Shown piece by piece: positions 12,189-23,507 of a stretch of DNA of 64,000 bases. Each line of letters starts with the position of its first letter. Position 1 is the stretch's first letter. The notes beneath the pieces were generated by a model, which worked only from the letters and a program-made list of their open reading frames with translations, was not told the origin of the DNA and searched no databases. The stretch covers positions 75,481,901 through 75,545,900 of the forward strand of contig CM037591.1 of the NCBI GenBank assembly GCA_021018995.1, given 5' to 3'. This DNA is from Chloranthus sessilifolius (taxonomy: Eukaryota; Streptophyta; Magnoliopsida; Chloranthales; Chloranthaceae). Both the position numbers and the translations under genes were made by a program.

Positions 12189-12349
12189 GTATGACTTTAA
12201 TCATGTGGTCAATCTATTTTATTAGATTTTGGATGAAGAAGGTGCATGATAGTATTGTATAAGGCCTATTTACTATTTTTTTCATTGCTAGTTTGGAAAT
12301 ACTTGATATTTTGTGTACATCTAAGTAGATGTTTGCATATGAAACTTAG
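12189..12349 (+). other. Element 1 gag-pol intron
   Basis: 161 nt, AT-rich, with CAAG|GTATGA donor and AACTTAG|GTACC acceptor. Joining the flanks turns the Gag end DVIQ plus G directly into GTLQMY at the start of the protease region, in frame. Introns of similar length and identical codon position occur in element 2 (24846-25013) and element 3 (46471-46611). All three contain a related inner phrase around GAAGGTGCATG. Confidence 0.8.
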
Positions 12350-15300
12350 GTACCTTACAAATGTACAAGAAGGGTAACTATTATTACTATGAGGCTTGAG
12401 TGTTGATAATCCCAGGGTCTACTCACTCATTGTAACACCTCAATTTTCATGGAAGCTGAAAGTTGTTCTTGTGCCATTAGAGTTTATCTTGGCTATATCA
12501 CTTCCGATGGGAAACTCCGTGAGCACCAATACGGTTTGTAGGCCAATAGTTGTTGCGATTAGGGATTATATCGATCATGAGGCAGCAGTTGACCTAGTTT
12601 TGTTCGATACGCAAGGAGTTGATGAAATCCTTGGCATGGATTGGTTATCTGCTCATAATGTAAGTGTTGATTGTCGAAGAAAAACAGTCACATTTCATCC
12701 CAATGGAGGTAGATTTTTCAGATTCTTTGGTATGCGGTCGACCATCATATCATTTATATCCGCAAACTGAGCTGAACGCTTGATGAAGAATGGGTGTAGT
12801 GGATATCTTGCTTTTCTACAAGAGCAAAAGGAAGAGAAGAACGTCATAACTGATATTCTGATCGCTTGCGAGTTTGAGGATGTGTTTCCTGATGAGTTAC
12901 CAGGAGTGCTACTAGATAGAGAAGTGGAGTTCGCCATTGACTTAGCACCAAGCACGAAGCTAGTTTCTAAAGCTCCCTATCGGATGGCTCCGATTGAGTT
13001 GAAAGAGTTAAAAGAACAACTGCAGTAACTCCTAGATAAGGAATTCACAAGACCTAGTGTGTCTCCTTGGGGAGCACAGATCTTGTTTGTGAAGAAGAAG
13101 GACGGGTCGATGAGGTTGTGCATCGACTGCCATCAATTGAACAAGTTAATCATAAAGAATCGATACTATTTGCCAAGAATAGATTATCTCTTCGATCAGT
13201 TATAAGGTGCAAGATTCTTTTCTAAGATCGATTTAAGATTGGGTTATCACCAGCTGAAGATCAAAATAGAGGATATTCAAAAGACGACGTTTAAAATTAG
13301 ATATGGGCACTACGAGTTCTTAGTGATGCCATTCAGGTTAACCAATGCGCCAGCTTCATTCATGGACCTAATGAATAGGGAATTTAGACCACATCTCAAT
13401 ACGTGCATGGTTGTTTTTGTGGACGACATTCTAGTCCACTCAAAGTCCAAGGAAGAACATGAGCAACATTTAAGAATAGCTCTACAGATGCTACGTGAAC
13501 ACCAACTTTATGCGAAGCTTAGCAAGTGTGAATTCTGGCTGGAGCAAGTGAGTTTTCTAGGACACGTTGTGTCTAAGGCAGGTGTCACAGTGGATCCAAC
13601 AAAGATTAAGGCTGTAGTAGATTGGAAGCAACCAACGACGGTAACAGAAATTCGCAGTTTCCTCAGTCTAGCTAGGTATTACAGAAGGCTTGTAGAGGGA
13701 TTCTTCAAGATCCCAGGGCCACTCACCAAATTCAGAAGGAAAGATGTTAAGTTTTAGTGGACGGAAGAATGTGAGAAGAGTTTCCAAGAGCTTAAGAAGA
13801 GACTTACCTCCGCACCAGTGTTGGATATTCCATTGGGCAGTGGAGGATTTGTTGTTTATAGCGACGCTTCATATAGTGGGTTAGGCTATGTTGAACCAAT
13901 ATCGAAAGGTCATTGCATATGGGTCTAGGCAATTGAAAGACCATGAGAAAAATTACCCAATGTACGATTTGGAATTAGCAGCGGTGCTCTTTGCGTTGAA
14001 AATATGGAGACACTATTTGTATGGAGAAGCATTTAAAATTTTCACAGATCATAAGAGCCTTAGGTATCTGTTTGCACAAAAAGAATTGAATATGAGGCAA
14101 CAAAGATGGATTGAGTTTCTAAAGAATTATGATTGCTCCATTCAGTATCACCTAGGCAAGGCAAACATAGTGGCAGATGCCTTGAGTCGGAAGAGTTCGG
14201 CTCAACTATCTAGCCTGATCATGGGGATTCACAGATGGAAACTATTAGAAGACCTTTTCTCTGTATGACAAATAGATCAAGGTGCAAGATTCAGGTGCCT
14301 TGTTGGAAAATATTACGATTCAACCAACGATCTTTGATCAAGTATATAAACTTCAGATGAAAGATATAGAGTTAGTGAAGATCAGACAAGGGGTGACAGA
14401 AGGTATAAATTCAGATTTCTCCATAAGAGAGGATGGATCGCTAGTGTGCAGAGGATGTCTATGTATACCAACTGATGCCGATCTCCGACAAATTATTTTA
14501 GCCGAAGCATACAAAATCAATATATGTTATTCATCCTAGCGGTACGAAAATATACCAGGACTTAAAGAAGAATTATTAGTGAGAGGCTTGAAGAAAGATG
14601 TAGCTGAGTACTTTTCACGGTGTCTGATATGTCAAAAAGTAAAAGTGGATCACAAATATCCATTAGGTTTGTTACAACCTCTGCCGATACCAGAGTGGAA
14701 ATGGGAGTCAATATCCATGGACTTCATTTTGGGATTACCACGGACGGTAAGACGACATAATGCCATTTGGGTGGTCGTTGATAGACTAACCAAATTTGCT
14801 CATTTCTTTCCCTATAACACTACGTATACAGCGAGTAAATTGGTAGATCTGTATATTAGAGAAATTGTCCGATTACATGGTATTCTGATGAGCATTGTCT
14901 CTGATCATGACCCATTATATACCTCTCAATTTTGGCAAATGTTCTAAGAGGAAATGGGTACGAGATTGGATTTTAGCTCAGCATTCCGCCCTCAGATGGA
15001 TGGACAGACTGAAAGGGTAAATTAGGTAATTAAAGATATGCTCAGAGCATGTATGCTCGATTTTTAAGGGTCATGGGATCAGCATTTACCATTGATCGAG
15101 TTTGCATACAACATTTACCAAGCGAGCATTGGCATGGCTCCTTATGAAGCTTTATATGGGCGACGATATCAATCTCCGCTCAATTGGGAAGAAAAAAGGG
15201 AGAAGTTTTTTTTGGGACCATAAATCCTTGAAAAGGCCACTGAAGCAGTACGTTGGATTAGAGAGAGACTAAAGATTGCTCAGAGTCGATAAAAGAGTTA

Positions 15301-15754
15301 CACAGATTTAAAATGGACAAGTGTGGACTTCCAAGTTGGGGACCATGTATTCCTAAAGGTTTGACCTCTGAAAGGAGTAATGCATTTTGAGAAGCGTGGG
15401 AAGCTAAGTCCACGCTACATGGGAACTTTCGATATTTTGGGACAAGTTGGAGAAGTTGCATATAGGGTCGCTCTACCCCAGCAACTTGATAGGGTACACA
15501 ATGTGTTTCGCGTATCAATGCTAAGGAAGTACATGAAAGACTCGACTCACATCCTCGATGAACCATCATTTGAAATGTACGACGATTTAGCTGTTAGGGA
15601 AGAACCTGTTCAGATACTAGACCGAAAGGAGCAGGTATTGCGTAATAAGCATATTCCCCTAGTGTTGGTAAAGTGGAAGAATTATTCCTGAGAGGAATCT
15701 ACTTGGGAGCGTGAAGCGGAAATTCTCGAGCAATACCCACATTTGTTTCAATGA
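12350..15754 (+). pseudogene. pol: Element 1 pol: PR-RT-RH-INT-chromodomain (broken)
   Basis: Polyprotein for reverse transcription and integration. Protease: the catalytic triplet expected as D-P-G reads I-P-G (codon ATC near 12407) and a stop follows at once. RT at about 12780-13757 keeps VVFVDDILV near 13415 but has stops at 13025, 13203 and 13755. RNase H at 13760-14210 shows [11 protein letters not shown] and ADALSR. Integrase at 14280-15160 keeps CLIC, the DDE acidic positions (SMDF, VSDH, QTERV) and GRR near 15160, with several stops. A C-terminal chromodomain (LVLVKWKNYS...TWEREAE) at about 15650-15750 places it among chromoviruses, closest in wording to Tekay/Del. More than ten stops or frameshifts; not functional. 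Confidence 0.9.
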
Positions 15755-15956
15755 GACTCGAGAAAATTTTTGATGGCATGTAATTATTAATGGAAAAAAT
15801 AAATTTACACTTGGTTTTTTGAAGTATGTAACTTGTGTAATCTATGTAAGGGCACCATTGTGGGGTGAATGATAATATTCATTTAGAATTGAGAAATCAA
15901 ACTCACAAGAACAGTTAAAGAAAGATTTTTTTCAACAAATTCAAGGTTTTCTGTCA

Positions 15957-16330
15957 AAACCGATCGATCGAAATGAAATTCGATCAATTGATTTTGAAAT
16001 CGATCGAACGATTGTGAAACCGATTGTTTAATTAACCAACCAGAGAAACATGTGTTTATCAGTTAAAATTGATCGATCAAAATGTAAACTGATTCATCAA
16101 TTCGAAAAATCGATCGATAGATTTGGAAATCGATCAATCGAAGTCGACAGGATTCATTTCAGGTCGACAAGTTTCATTTCAGGTCGAGAGGTTGCATTAT
16201 TGTGTAAACCGATCGATCCAACTAGAAACCGATCAATCGAAATTTGTCGAGAGGCTAAATTTTAATGTCGACAGGTTCACTTAACGAGTAAACCGATCGA
16301 TCGATTTTAAAAAACTGATCGATCGATTCG
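15957..16330. repeat. CGATCGATCG palindrome array upstream of element 1 ORF3
   Basis: About 14 copies. Four consecutive repeats start at 15961, 15981, 16001 and 16021, exactly 20 bp apart; a second run is at 16070, 16090, 16111 and 16131. It ends a few bases before a TATA box. The array opens with TGTCAAAACCGATCGATC, as the LTR array at 8929 does. Confidence 0.95.
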
Positions 16331-16335
16331 GGCTT

Positions 16336-16343
16336 TATAAAAG
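16336..16343 (+). promoter_or_regulatory. TATA box, putative ORF3 promoter of element 1
   Basis: TATAAAAG directly downstream of the palindrome array and about 250 bp before the ORF3 start position. A donor-like GAGGTAAAA follows at 16503. The same order and distances occur in elements 2 and 3. Confidence 0.65.
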
Positions 16344-16586
16344 GAAATTGGGTTTTTATTTTTTTCATTTGCACGAAAACTTTTGGGGGGTTTTCTTTTG
16401 GGTCTTCATTACTGTGCTTGGGGGTCTTCAACCTTCGATAAACTCTCGATCTTCAACCATTGGAGTTCGATTCTTCACGAGTTTGACTGCAAATCTCTTC
16501 TAGAGGTAAAATCATACCTTTCTTTTGAGTTTCTTAGAGTTTTCTTGAATTCAAGCCCTAGATTTTTTGAGTTTTCTAGAAAACAA

Positions 16587-16979
16587 ATAGCACCCAAGAC
16601 TTCGAAGCAACCCCCGACACATTCGGGTTCTTCGCATCGACCACCACCATTAGAACAACCCAACGCATGGTGGGCAATGAAGGACTTTGCAACTGAATGG
16701 ACCTTCGACCCAGCTCTTTTCAGTGAGATAGAACTAACCCAATGGGCAGTAAGTTGCCTTCAAAAAGCTGGGCTCAATAATTTGGTCAAACCCTTAGGAG
16801 ACTACTACCATGCATCCTCGTTTAGTGAGGTTATTTTACCAAAACATGTATACGGGGGAGGAAGAAAAGACCATATATATAAAAATCAATAATAGGGTTT
16901 ATAACTTTTACCATGACAGTATTACGGATGCTTTAGAGTGCTAAGTGGATTATGGTACGAACTTAGAGTTGATGGAATT
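16587..16979 (+). pseudogene. Element 1 ORF3, 5' part (interrupted)
   Basis: N-terminal part of the accessory third gene. By alignment with ORF3 of elements 2 and 3 the start codon is ATA at 16587 (ATG lost), followed by APKTSK and a Pro-rich linker. The family signature PNAWWAMKDF is near residue 30, then TQWAVSCLQKAGLNNLVKP. The frame stops at 16890 and degenerates up to 16979, where the Athila-like element is inserted; the rest of the gene is at 37468-37905. Function unknown. The family resembles proteins annotated as putative plant transposon protein (Pfam Transposase_32, from memory). The longer frame from 16383 includes leader sequence and its Met is not credible. Confidence 0.75.
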
Positions 16980-18378
16980 TGATCAGTCACATAATTTACC
17001 ATTTTATCACCCATAACTTAGTGTTCCTAGGACTTAGTTTACTACTAACAAATTAACGATATGCAGATATTAAGAAAAAACAGTAAAAGAGAGCCAAAGT
17101 GTTAATATTCGTCAAAATGAAGTAAAAAAGCAGTAAGAAAGACGATTGAGCGGAAAAGACGATTTCCCGCCTACTAAAAGGCCAGAAAATCGTAATTTAC
17201 GATTTTGTAAAAGAGACAAAAGGAGAAAAGCAAAAAATCATAATACAAAGAATCATCCGAATAGGAAACTATGAAAGACAGAAAATCGTTATTTACAATT
17301 ATCCAAAAAAGAAGCTTTCCTACTATTGTTCCTGCTGCTGATCATATAAATGAAGATTATCACCACCAATAACATAATTAGAAGATATCTGAACTTAGAA
17401 GTTTGGTGAATCACGGATCAAAGAAGATCGATGAAGATAAGCTCTTAGGAAATGTCGGTTATTGGGATAAAGGAGAACAGTCCAGAAGCACATCAACCAT
17501 TGAAAGTAAGGAAGAATAAAATTAGGAATTAGAGTTATATTAGGAATCTTTTATTAGTTTCTTTTATTAGAATTAGAAGTCTTTGTAAACAGACTCCTTA
17601 TGATCTATAAATAAGAGAGCCCAGTGTAGGAATAAGCATAAAAGAATTTCAGCATCAATTGACAACTGAGGTTGAATTTTCTTTCGATCAGTAGTGTAAA
17701 ATAGTTAGAGTAGATTAGATATCAGAGGTTTCTTAAGAGCAATTGACGACTACTATTGGGTGCTGAAGATTAGTATAGATATTCTAGTTTCTCAGAAGCA
17801 ATTGACGACTGCGACTGAGAGGTGAAAGATATATTTATTTGCTTTCTAGTTTAGATTTTATTTGCTTTATTTATATGCTTTGTAAACATGTTCGAGGTTT
17901 TAATTTAAATTGACGACTCAGGTTGAAATTTGCAGATTAATGTAACGATTTTTACTTTTCCATCTTCAATTTTTTATAGTTTGATTGATGCCTATATTTT
18001 AGGAAATTGTTGATTAGATTAAATCTGTGTTATGAAATTTTAGTTTTTGATTGACGCGCAAATTCTAGAAAACTGCAATATGATGTAACGATATTGTTTA
18101 TTTTTATAAATATCCGATGGCTGAAGATTGGGATTGACGACCTCAATCTGAGGAAGGAGAATTAAGATTTATTTTCTGCACTTTAGATTAAGAAACCATT
18201 CTTTTATTCATATTTCTCAAGTAGTTTAGAACCTTAAAAGATAAATATAACTTTAACATAGAAATATATATGTAAGATAATATTTCTTCATGGGAACGAT
18301 CTTATACTAGCTCTATAATTTTCATTGTGCACTTACAATAGGTTAAGACTTAATTAGACATACATAGTAAGCCGATCA
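16980..18378 (+). mobile_element. Athila-like 5' LTR
   Basis: 1399 bp, about 90 percent similar by eye to the 3' LTR. A strong TATA box (TATAAATA, 17606) is followed about 30 bp later by CCAGTGTAGG, a plausible start region. Downstream are five scattered copies of ATTGACGAC or close variants (17658, 17742, 17799, 17918, 18133). Confidence 0.9.
17606..17613 (+). promoter_or_regulatory. TATA box of Athila-like LTR promoter
   Basis: TATAAATA within CTATAAATAAGAGAG, conserved at 36680 in the 3' LTR. Confidence 0.7.
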
Positions 18379-18384
18379 AGTTTT

Positions 18385-18400
18385 TGACGCCGTTACCAGA
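18385..18400 (+). promoter_or_regulatory. Primer-binding site, tRNA-Asp type (degenerate)
   Basis: TGACGCCGTTACCAGA, six bases after the LTR, is a mutated form of TGGCGCCGTTGCCGGG, the complement of the 3' end of plant tRNA-Asp used by Athila and relatives. Confidence 0.8.
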
Positions 18401-18700
18401 AAAGTCTTTATTTTTTATATATATTTCTATTTTAAAAATAAATATTTATCATTCTCTTTTTATATTTCTTTATATTTTTAATTTTCTTTGATCACTTCTT
18501 AAATCTTTTCACAGGTTTATTCGGAGTAGTAAATTAAAAGTTTCCAACTTCTGCCGGCCACGGAATTATAATCTCAGATTTATTTCTCCCCCTGCTTTCT
18601 AGAATAAAAATTAGATAAAATTAAAATTTAAATAGATATTTATAATAACTATTTTTAGTCACCTTGCTGTGATCTCAGTATGGTAAGAAGAAAATAATAT

Positions 18701-19400
18701 ATGGCTAAAACCATGGGGGAATACTATGCATGGACACCACTTACACCTGCCCCGTGCATTCAAATACACCCTACCACCGGTAATAAGACTTTTGAAATAA
18801 CACCCAATATACTTCAAACACTCCTAACTTTTTATGGGTAATGGATGAAGACCCCTATCTACATTTAAATAAATTCGTAAGAATATGCACTATCATTAGA
18901 ATTAAAAACTTGACAGAAGAATCCACTCGATTAAGGCTATTCGCATTAGAGATGAAGCAAAGCAGTGGATAAACTCTTTGGCAAATAATTCGATCCCTAA
19001 TTGGAAAGGATTGGAATGCATGTTCCTCATGAAATTCTTTCCAATCAAGAGAACGAATAAAATCTGGCATCTGATTATAACGTTCCTACAATTTACGGAT
19101 GAATCTCTTCAGGAATGTTGGAACCGTCTCAAAGATCTTTTGCACAAGTGTCCTCACCATGGGATTATGCACTGACACTTAGTGCTCATTTTTTATGAAA
19201 GTCTTAGCAATGCAAACTGGCATAGGATTGATGTAGCCAGTGGTGATATGTTTTGAAATTTGATAGTAGAAGAAGCTTGGGAACTCTTTGAGACCCATAG
19301 CGAGGAACCAGTGCAAAGTCACACATCGGGTGAGATTGATTTAAAGACTTTAACAAGTGTGCTCCTAAGTAAGGGAGATCATATAAGTTAAAGTCAATGA
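18701..19400 (+). pseudogene. gag: Athila-type gag (degenerate)
   Basis: From ATG 18701 the three frames together give an Athila Gag outline: an N-terminal TFEITPNILQ segment, then DPYLHLNKFV (about 18850), RLRLFAFALRDEAKQWINSL (18925-18985), WKGLECMFLMKFFP (19000-19050), ESLQECWNRLKDLL and CPHHGI (19105-19170), and an EEAWEL segment at 19270. At least six frame changes or stops break it. The open piece at 18978-19175 is the best preserved. No zinc knuckle is seen. It would have formed the particle shell. Confidence 0.8.
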
Positions 19401-20244
19401 TGAAAGGTTTTCTGGGACTGAAGTTTTAGAAAATAAAAATTAAATCTCTGGTGGGTATAAAATCGCACCCAACATCTCAACAAGGAGAAGCCTGTGGTCC
19501 TAACCATGGCCCAACTCACTCAGTCTCCCAATATCCAACTATTCCTCCTTACCCCACCGGAGCCCAATACCACACTGCTAATGAGGATGCCCTGCTGCAA
19601 ATAGCTGATAGCTAGGTGCAACATAGCCACATCCAAACAAAGTTACTCAATCACCTATGATAATCTATTAAAAAGGTTGGAAACTCAAATTGAGGAGCTA
19701 ACCCTTTTGAGAGGAGAGAATAATGTACTACCTTCACATATAGTTGGTACGTCTAGAGGATGTATATCTATGGGAGGCACATCAACTCCCTCTATTTTTA
19801 ATTAATTTCCTTTAGAACCCGTCGAGCTACTGACTCACCCGTAGCAAACACCTACAATATATGTATATAATATTAGAAAAAGAGTATTCTACGATCTACG
19901 GTATGCAAAAGACTAGCCAATTGTATAAGTCTCTTTTAGATCATAATCACTTAAAAGAGTATGGAGTACGATTTCTGGTGATTCATAGAGTCAAGTCGTA
20001 GTGAGTATAATTTGAAGTGTCAATAAGTCTCACTTTTGTTCTATAGAATTGTAAATGACAATTCCAGGGAATAGGCAGTTCCGGTGATCGATCTTATCGG
20101 TTACATTGGAATTCGAACCCATTAAATTCATAAGGGAAACAAACAAAGTTTACTATGAAGACTACCACTTCCCAACTACCCTAACCTAGAAACCTACACA
20201 TCGATATTTATTTCGAAGTGACGGTTCAAAACAGAGCCTCTTCC
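19401..20244. other. Athila-like post-gag region, decayed
   Basis: It contains a Pro/Tyr/Gln-rich coding echo (around 19500-19620), as found after the Gag core of Athila elements, but no readable protease or RT. The rest is AT-rich without a gene. Confidence 0.5.
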
Positions 20245-20252
20245 CTATAAAT
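20245..20252 (+). promoter_or_regulatory. TATA-like box before a 72-residue frame
   Basis: TATAAATC followed by a C/T-rich leader (TCATCTCTTTCATCTTCC) and an ATG 68 bp downstream at 20313. Confidence 0.4.
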
Positions 20253-20312
20253 CCATACCCATTCATAAACCAACTCATCTCTTTCATCTTCCATCTCCAT
20301 ACCTAAAACCCC

Positions 20313-20531
20313 ATGACAGAAGAGTATAATCAGAATGATTTCAGTAAACAACTTGATAAAATTCTCGAAATACATAAAGCTGAGCTCCTGGCTACAGAAC
20401 GGAAAGTAAAAAATCTGAAGTGCCAACAACTTACTCGAGATGCTGAATCGTCCATTGAAACTACCCTTGACCCTAAACCTAACCCAAATCCAAAAACATA
20501 TACCAGGAACCCATCTTCCCCCACTTCCTAA
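20313..20531 (+). CDS. Unrecognised 72-residue protein inside Athila-like element
   Basis: Open frame with a gene-like front: TATA-like box, pyrimidine-rich leader, ATG, stop TAA at 20529. Residues 8-40 (SKQLDKILEIHKAELLATER and onward) are charged and heptad-like, probably a short coiled coil, followed by a Pro/Asn/Thr-rich tail. I do not recognise the family. It could be a remnant of a larger Athila frame, a captured host exon, or chance. It lies about 400 bp before the insertion point of element 2. Confidence 0.35.
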   Translation: MTEEYNQNDFSKQLDKILEIHKAELLATERKVKNLKCQQLTRDAESSIETTLDPKPNPNPKTYTRNPSSPTS

Positions 20532-20940
20532 CCTTTATACTATTACAACCCACCCCAAATGCGTGTTCCTTTATAATAAGGATGAGTTGTAATTTCCAGT
20601 ATCATTTCCCATCTCATCCTTGATCTCCTCACCACTCCTCTCCATTGTTTATCTTCTCCCTTCGCTTGTGCTACATTTCCTTCGCATAATTTTTGCAAGG
20701 GAGTAGTATAGGTGACGGATGATCTGAAAATATATTCACTTTCTCACCCTTCGAAGTACTCCTCGTATGGCATTGTATTTCTTCCAAGGAAGGAATGTGA
20801 GGTGCTCCTTTTTAGGGATGCAAGATAAAGAAGGGCACAAAGTAGTGTTTACAGCTCTTGGGGGAGCGACTTACAAAGGAGTGGATACTCCTTTGGTAGG
20901 AAGGAATGGGAAACTTTGATTGAAGGTGGTTAGAAGCTGA
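20532..20940. other. Unassigned stretch before element 2
   Basis: No open frame of note. It belongs to the Athila-like internal region and resumes at 33956 after element 2. Confidence 0.4.
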
Positions 20941-20945
20941 CGATC
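20941..20945 (+). repeat. Target-site duplication of element 2, left copy
   Basis: CGATC, identical to 33951-33955 at the other end of element 2. Confidence 0.85.
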
Positions 20946-21291
20946 TATAATACCCCAAAAAATCGCGTTAAACAGTGACCTCGGGATCCGTGTCCGATTG
21001 GTCACAGGTTTGACCAATTAGGAGTTCAATGGTTGACATAGAGTGTGATGAACGGATGAGATGTGATGGTTTGAGAGATTGTGTGGTGTGTGATGTGAAT
21101 GTGAAGTTGCATACACCTACAGCGGTGTAGGTGCTCAACACACAAGGCAGGGGATAGATAAAAGGGTTTAATAACCCTAAAATCTATATTTTGGTTGTTG
21201 AAGGAGAGTAAAGAAGAGAGAGAGAGAGAGAGAAAAGTAAAGAGAGGAGTTATTGCAACTGATTGGAAGGGGGATTCAAGCTATAAAAGCC

Positions 21292-21299
21292 GGATTCGA
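21292..21299 (+). promoter_or_regulatory. Candidate LTR TATA box
   Basis: TATAAAAG, 90 bp before a donor-like GAGGTAAAT. The 3' LTR copy reads GATAAAAG, so the site is not preserved there. TATATAGA at 22668 is a competing candidate. Confidence 0.4.
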
Positions 21300-21534
21300 C
21301 ACGGTTTGGATCCGTTAGAGCCAAAGCTGGAACCCTAGCCTTTCCAACCGCTAGATCTAATCAAATTGAGATTTGATTGAGGTAAATTTCTTGTGAATTA
21401 AATGCATAAAATATGAGAGGTTAATCGCAGTTAAACTGGTGTAAAAATGTAGGGTAGAAAGCTTAGAAAAATGGAGGAAGAAGTAAGGAAAAAGAGTGAG
21501 AAGAGCAGCCAGAAGGGGGCTGAATCTGGCAATT

Positions 21535-21950
21535 TCGATTAATCGAAATTGGGTTTCGATTAATTGAAATTGGCCAGGAAGTTGAAAAGTCAGAGGACCC
21601 AGATTTCGATTAATCGAATTGGGTTTCGATTAATCGACTTTGGTTTTCGATTAATCGAATTGAAAATCGATTAATCGACTGGGAGCCTACAGTGGACTCC
21701 AGTGAAGAAAAGAAATGGGTTTGATGAAATCGACTAATCGAAATGAAAATTCGATTAATCGATTTGTAAATTCGATTAATCGATTTGGGATCGATTAATC
21801 GATTTTGGAAACTCGAATGGAGAATCGACTTGATAGAGCAGAGAATTTCAATTAATCGAATTGGGTTTCGATTAATCGAATGGGAATCTCGATTAATCGA
21901 TTTGAGAATCGATTAATCGATATTGACTTTCGATTAATCGACTGGGCCAG
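21535..21950. repeat. CGATTAATCG palindrome array in element 2 5' LTR
   Basis: About 16 copies of TCGATTAATCGA or one-base variants. Repeat starts at 21606, 21626, 21647 and 21667, and at 21730, 21751, 21772 and 21791, are spaced 19-21 bp. Confidence 0.95.
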
Positions 21951-23420
21951 TTTATGTTGACTTTTGAGTTTGACCTTGAGATTCTTGGGGGGTCCTGGAC
22001 CTCCTTTATTGCATCCATAGTGATGTATTTCACATGTTATGTGGTACCATAGGTGGTACGTGTGAGCAAGTGCACAAGGAGCCACGTGGGACCTTGATGC
22101 ATTGATCAAACGAAGACTTGAGGTAGGGAACTCCTTGAACATGTACCTTATTTTATAAGAGCATGTATGTAGCGATATAGATTTAAATTCAAATGTTTTA
22201 TTGCTTAAAGAGTTTGTGAAGAAGTGTGTGTGTGTGACATCAATAAAAGTAAGCATAATGAGCCATCCCCAGGGGATGAGGAAGTAAAGAGATAAGAGCA
22301 TCAGGTGTGATGCAAGTGAATGGATACATCTCAAGGATGTATCCAAGATTGGATCATGTTTGATAGGGCCTAACTGATATAAGATAGCACAGTTACAAGA
22401 TGAATAACTATATGTAAGGCACCGATATTTTTGTTATTTGAGGTTTGATAGGGTACCCCACCGATGTGGCGGGATATCCACGACTGACACGGCAGGATAT
22501 CTGTGACCGATACGGTGGCGAAACCGTAGGCCAGTGCGGAGGCTTATTCGTACACAGTAAGCACACCCCAGGGGTGTTGATTGAGACTAGTGAAACCCTG
22601 CCACCAATCCCCAGGGGAAAGGGGCTTGGGTACTATTTGTATTCCCAGGGAATACGTTAAAAGTGTCTATATAGATGACGATGATGGGTATCTCATCTGG
22701 GCTCGATGCTATATTGCTCAGGGATTACTTAAGTTGAAAGTTTAAGTTTTGCTTTAGGCCTTTTCAGCATCATTCATGAATAAATAAAGACATAAGTAAA
22801 CTACCAGTAAAATGTAATGCTTTTTAACTGTTTTCATCAGTAACTGCATAGACACATCATGCATGGCATATCATGGAATATATGTGAGTAATAAATTATA
22901 TGTTCAACTGTGTTTTGTTCCCTATTGAGCTAGGATGTAGCTCACCCTATAGACTATACGTCGCAGGTCCACTACTAGCAGCTGCCGAGGCTTCAGGAGA
23001 CGCTGACCCCGGTGAGTCGGACCTTGTGGCCGGTGAAGAGTTGGAGCCACCTCCTGAGGACTTCTTCTAGAGGACTCCGTTGTGCCGCTTTGAGGGCTTT
23101 TTGATAGAGATTTGTACGGCTTGGTATGTCAAGCCTTGTTTTGGCTAAACAATGTACATGTATAAATTGAGATTATTCTTTTGGGGCGAACCACCCGTGA
23201 TGATTTGCTATCATCAATGGTTCGGATCGGTTCTCCATTCATGCAGAGGCATGAGGGTAGAACTGTCTTTTGAGAAATGCTTTTACATAGATTTAAATTC
23301 CGCAGTTTCATTTACCATTTCATTTTTGCTTGATATGCCAATGTTCCGTGCTTAGCTAAGGGGCACGGCCAAGATGATCGTGCTGATGGCACGGGTTTCG
23401 GGTGCCAAAATCAGCACAGC

Positions 23421-23434
23421 TTGGTATCGTAGCC
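23421..23434 (+). promoter_or_regulatory. Primer-binding site, initiator-Met tRNA type
   Basis: TTGGTATCGTAGCC, two changes from the usual TTGGTATCAGAGCC, two bases after the LTR. Confidence 0.85.
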
Positions 23435-23507
23435 ATTTCTTTAGCAATTCGATAATCATTCTTTGGTCGTAACATAGGGGCTTCGCTAATCTAAACTTTA
23501 GTTTCAA

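Larger units (their letters stand above)
20946..23418 (+). mobile_element. Element 2 5' LTR
   Basis: It begins TATAATACCCC (the 3' LTR has TGTAATACC, so the terminal G is mutated) and ends near GCACA just before the primer site, where a few bases are missing compared with the 3' LTR end TTCGGGCTGTCACA. It contains TATAAAAG at 21292, GAGGTAAAT at 21380, a palindrome array at 21535-21950, GGATATCC-type repeats at 22470-22520 and TATATAGA at 22668. Confidence 0.92.

Noticed and set aside
16383..16586. N-terminal 68 residues of the 169-residue frame at 16383-16892
   Set aside because: This part is the leader and donor-like region in front of ORF3; homology to ORF3 of elements 2 and 3 begins only at 16587.
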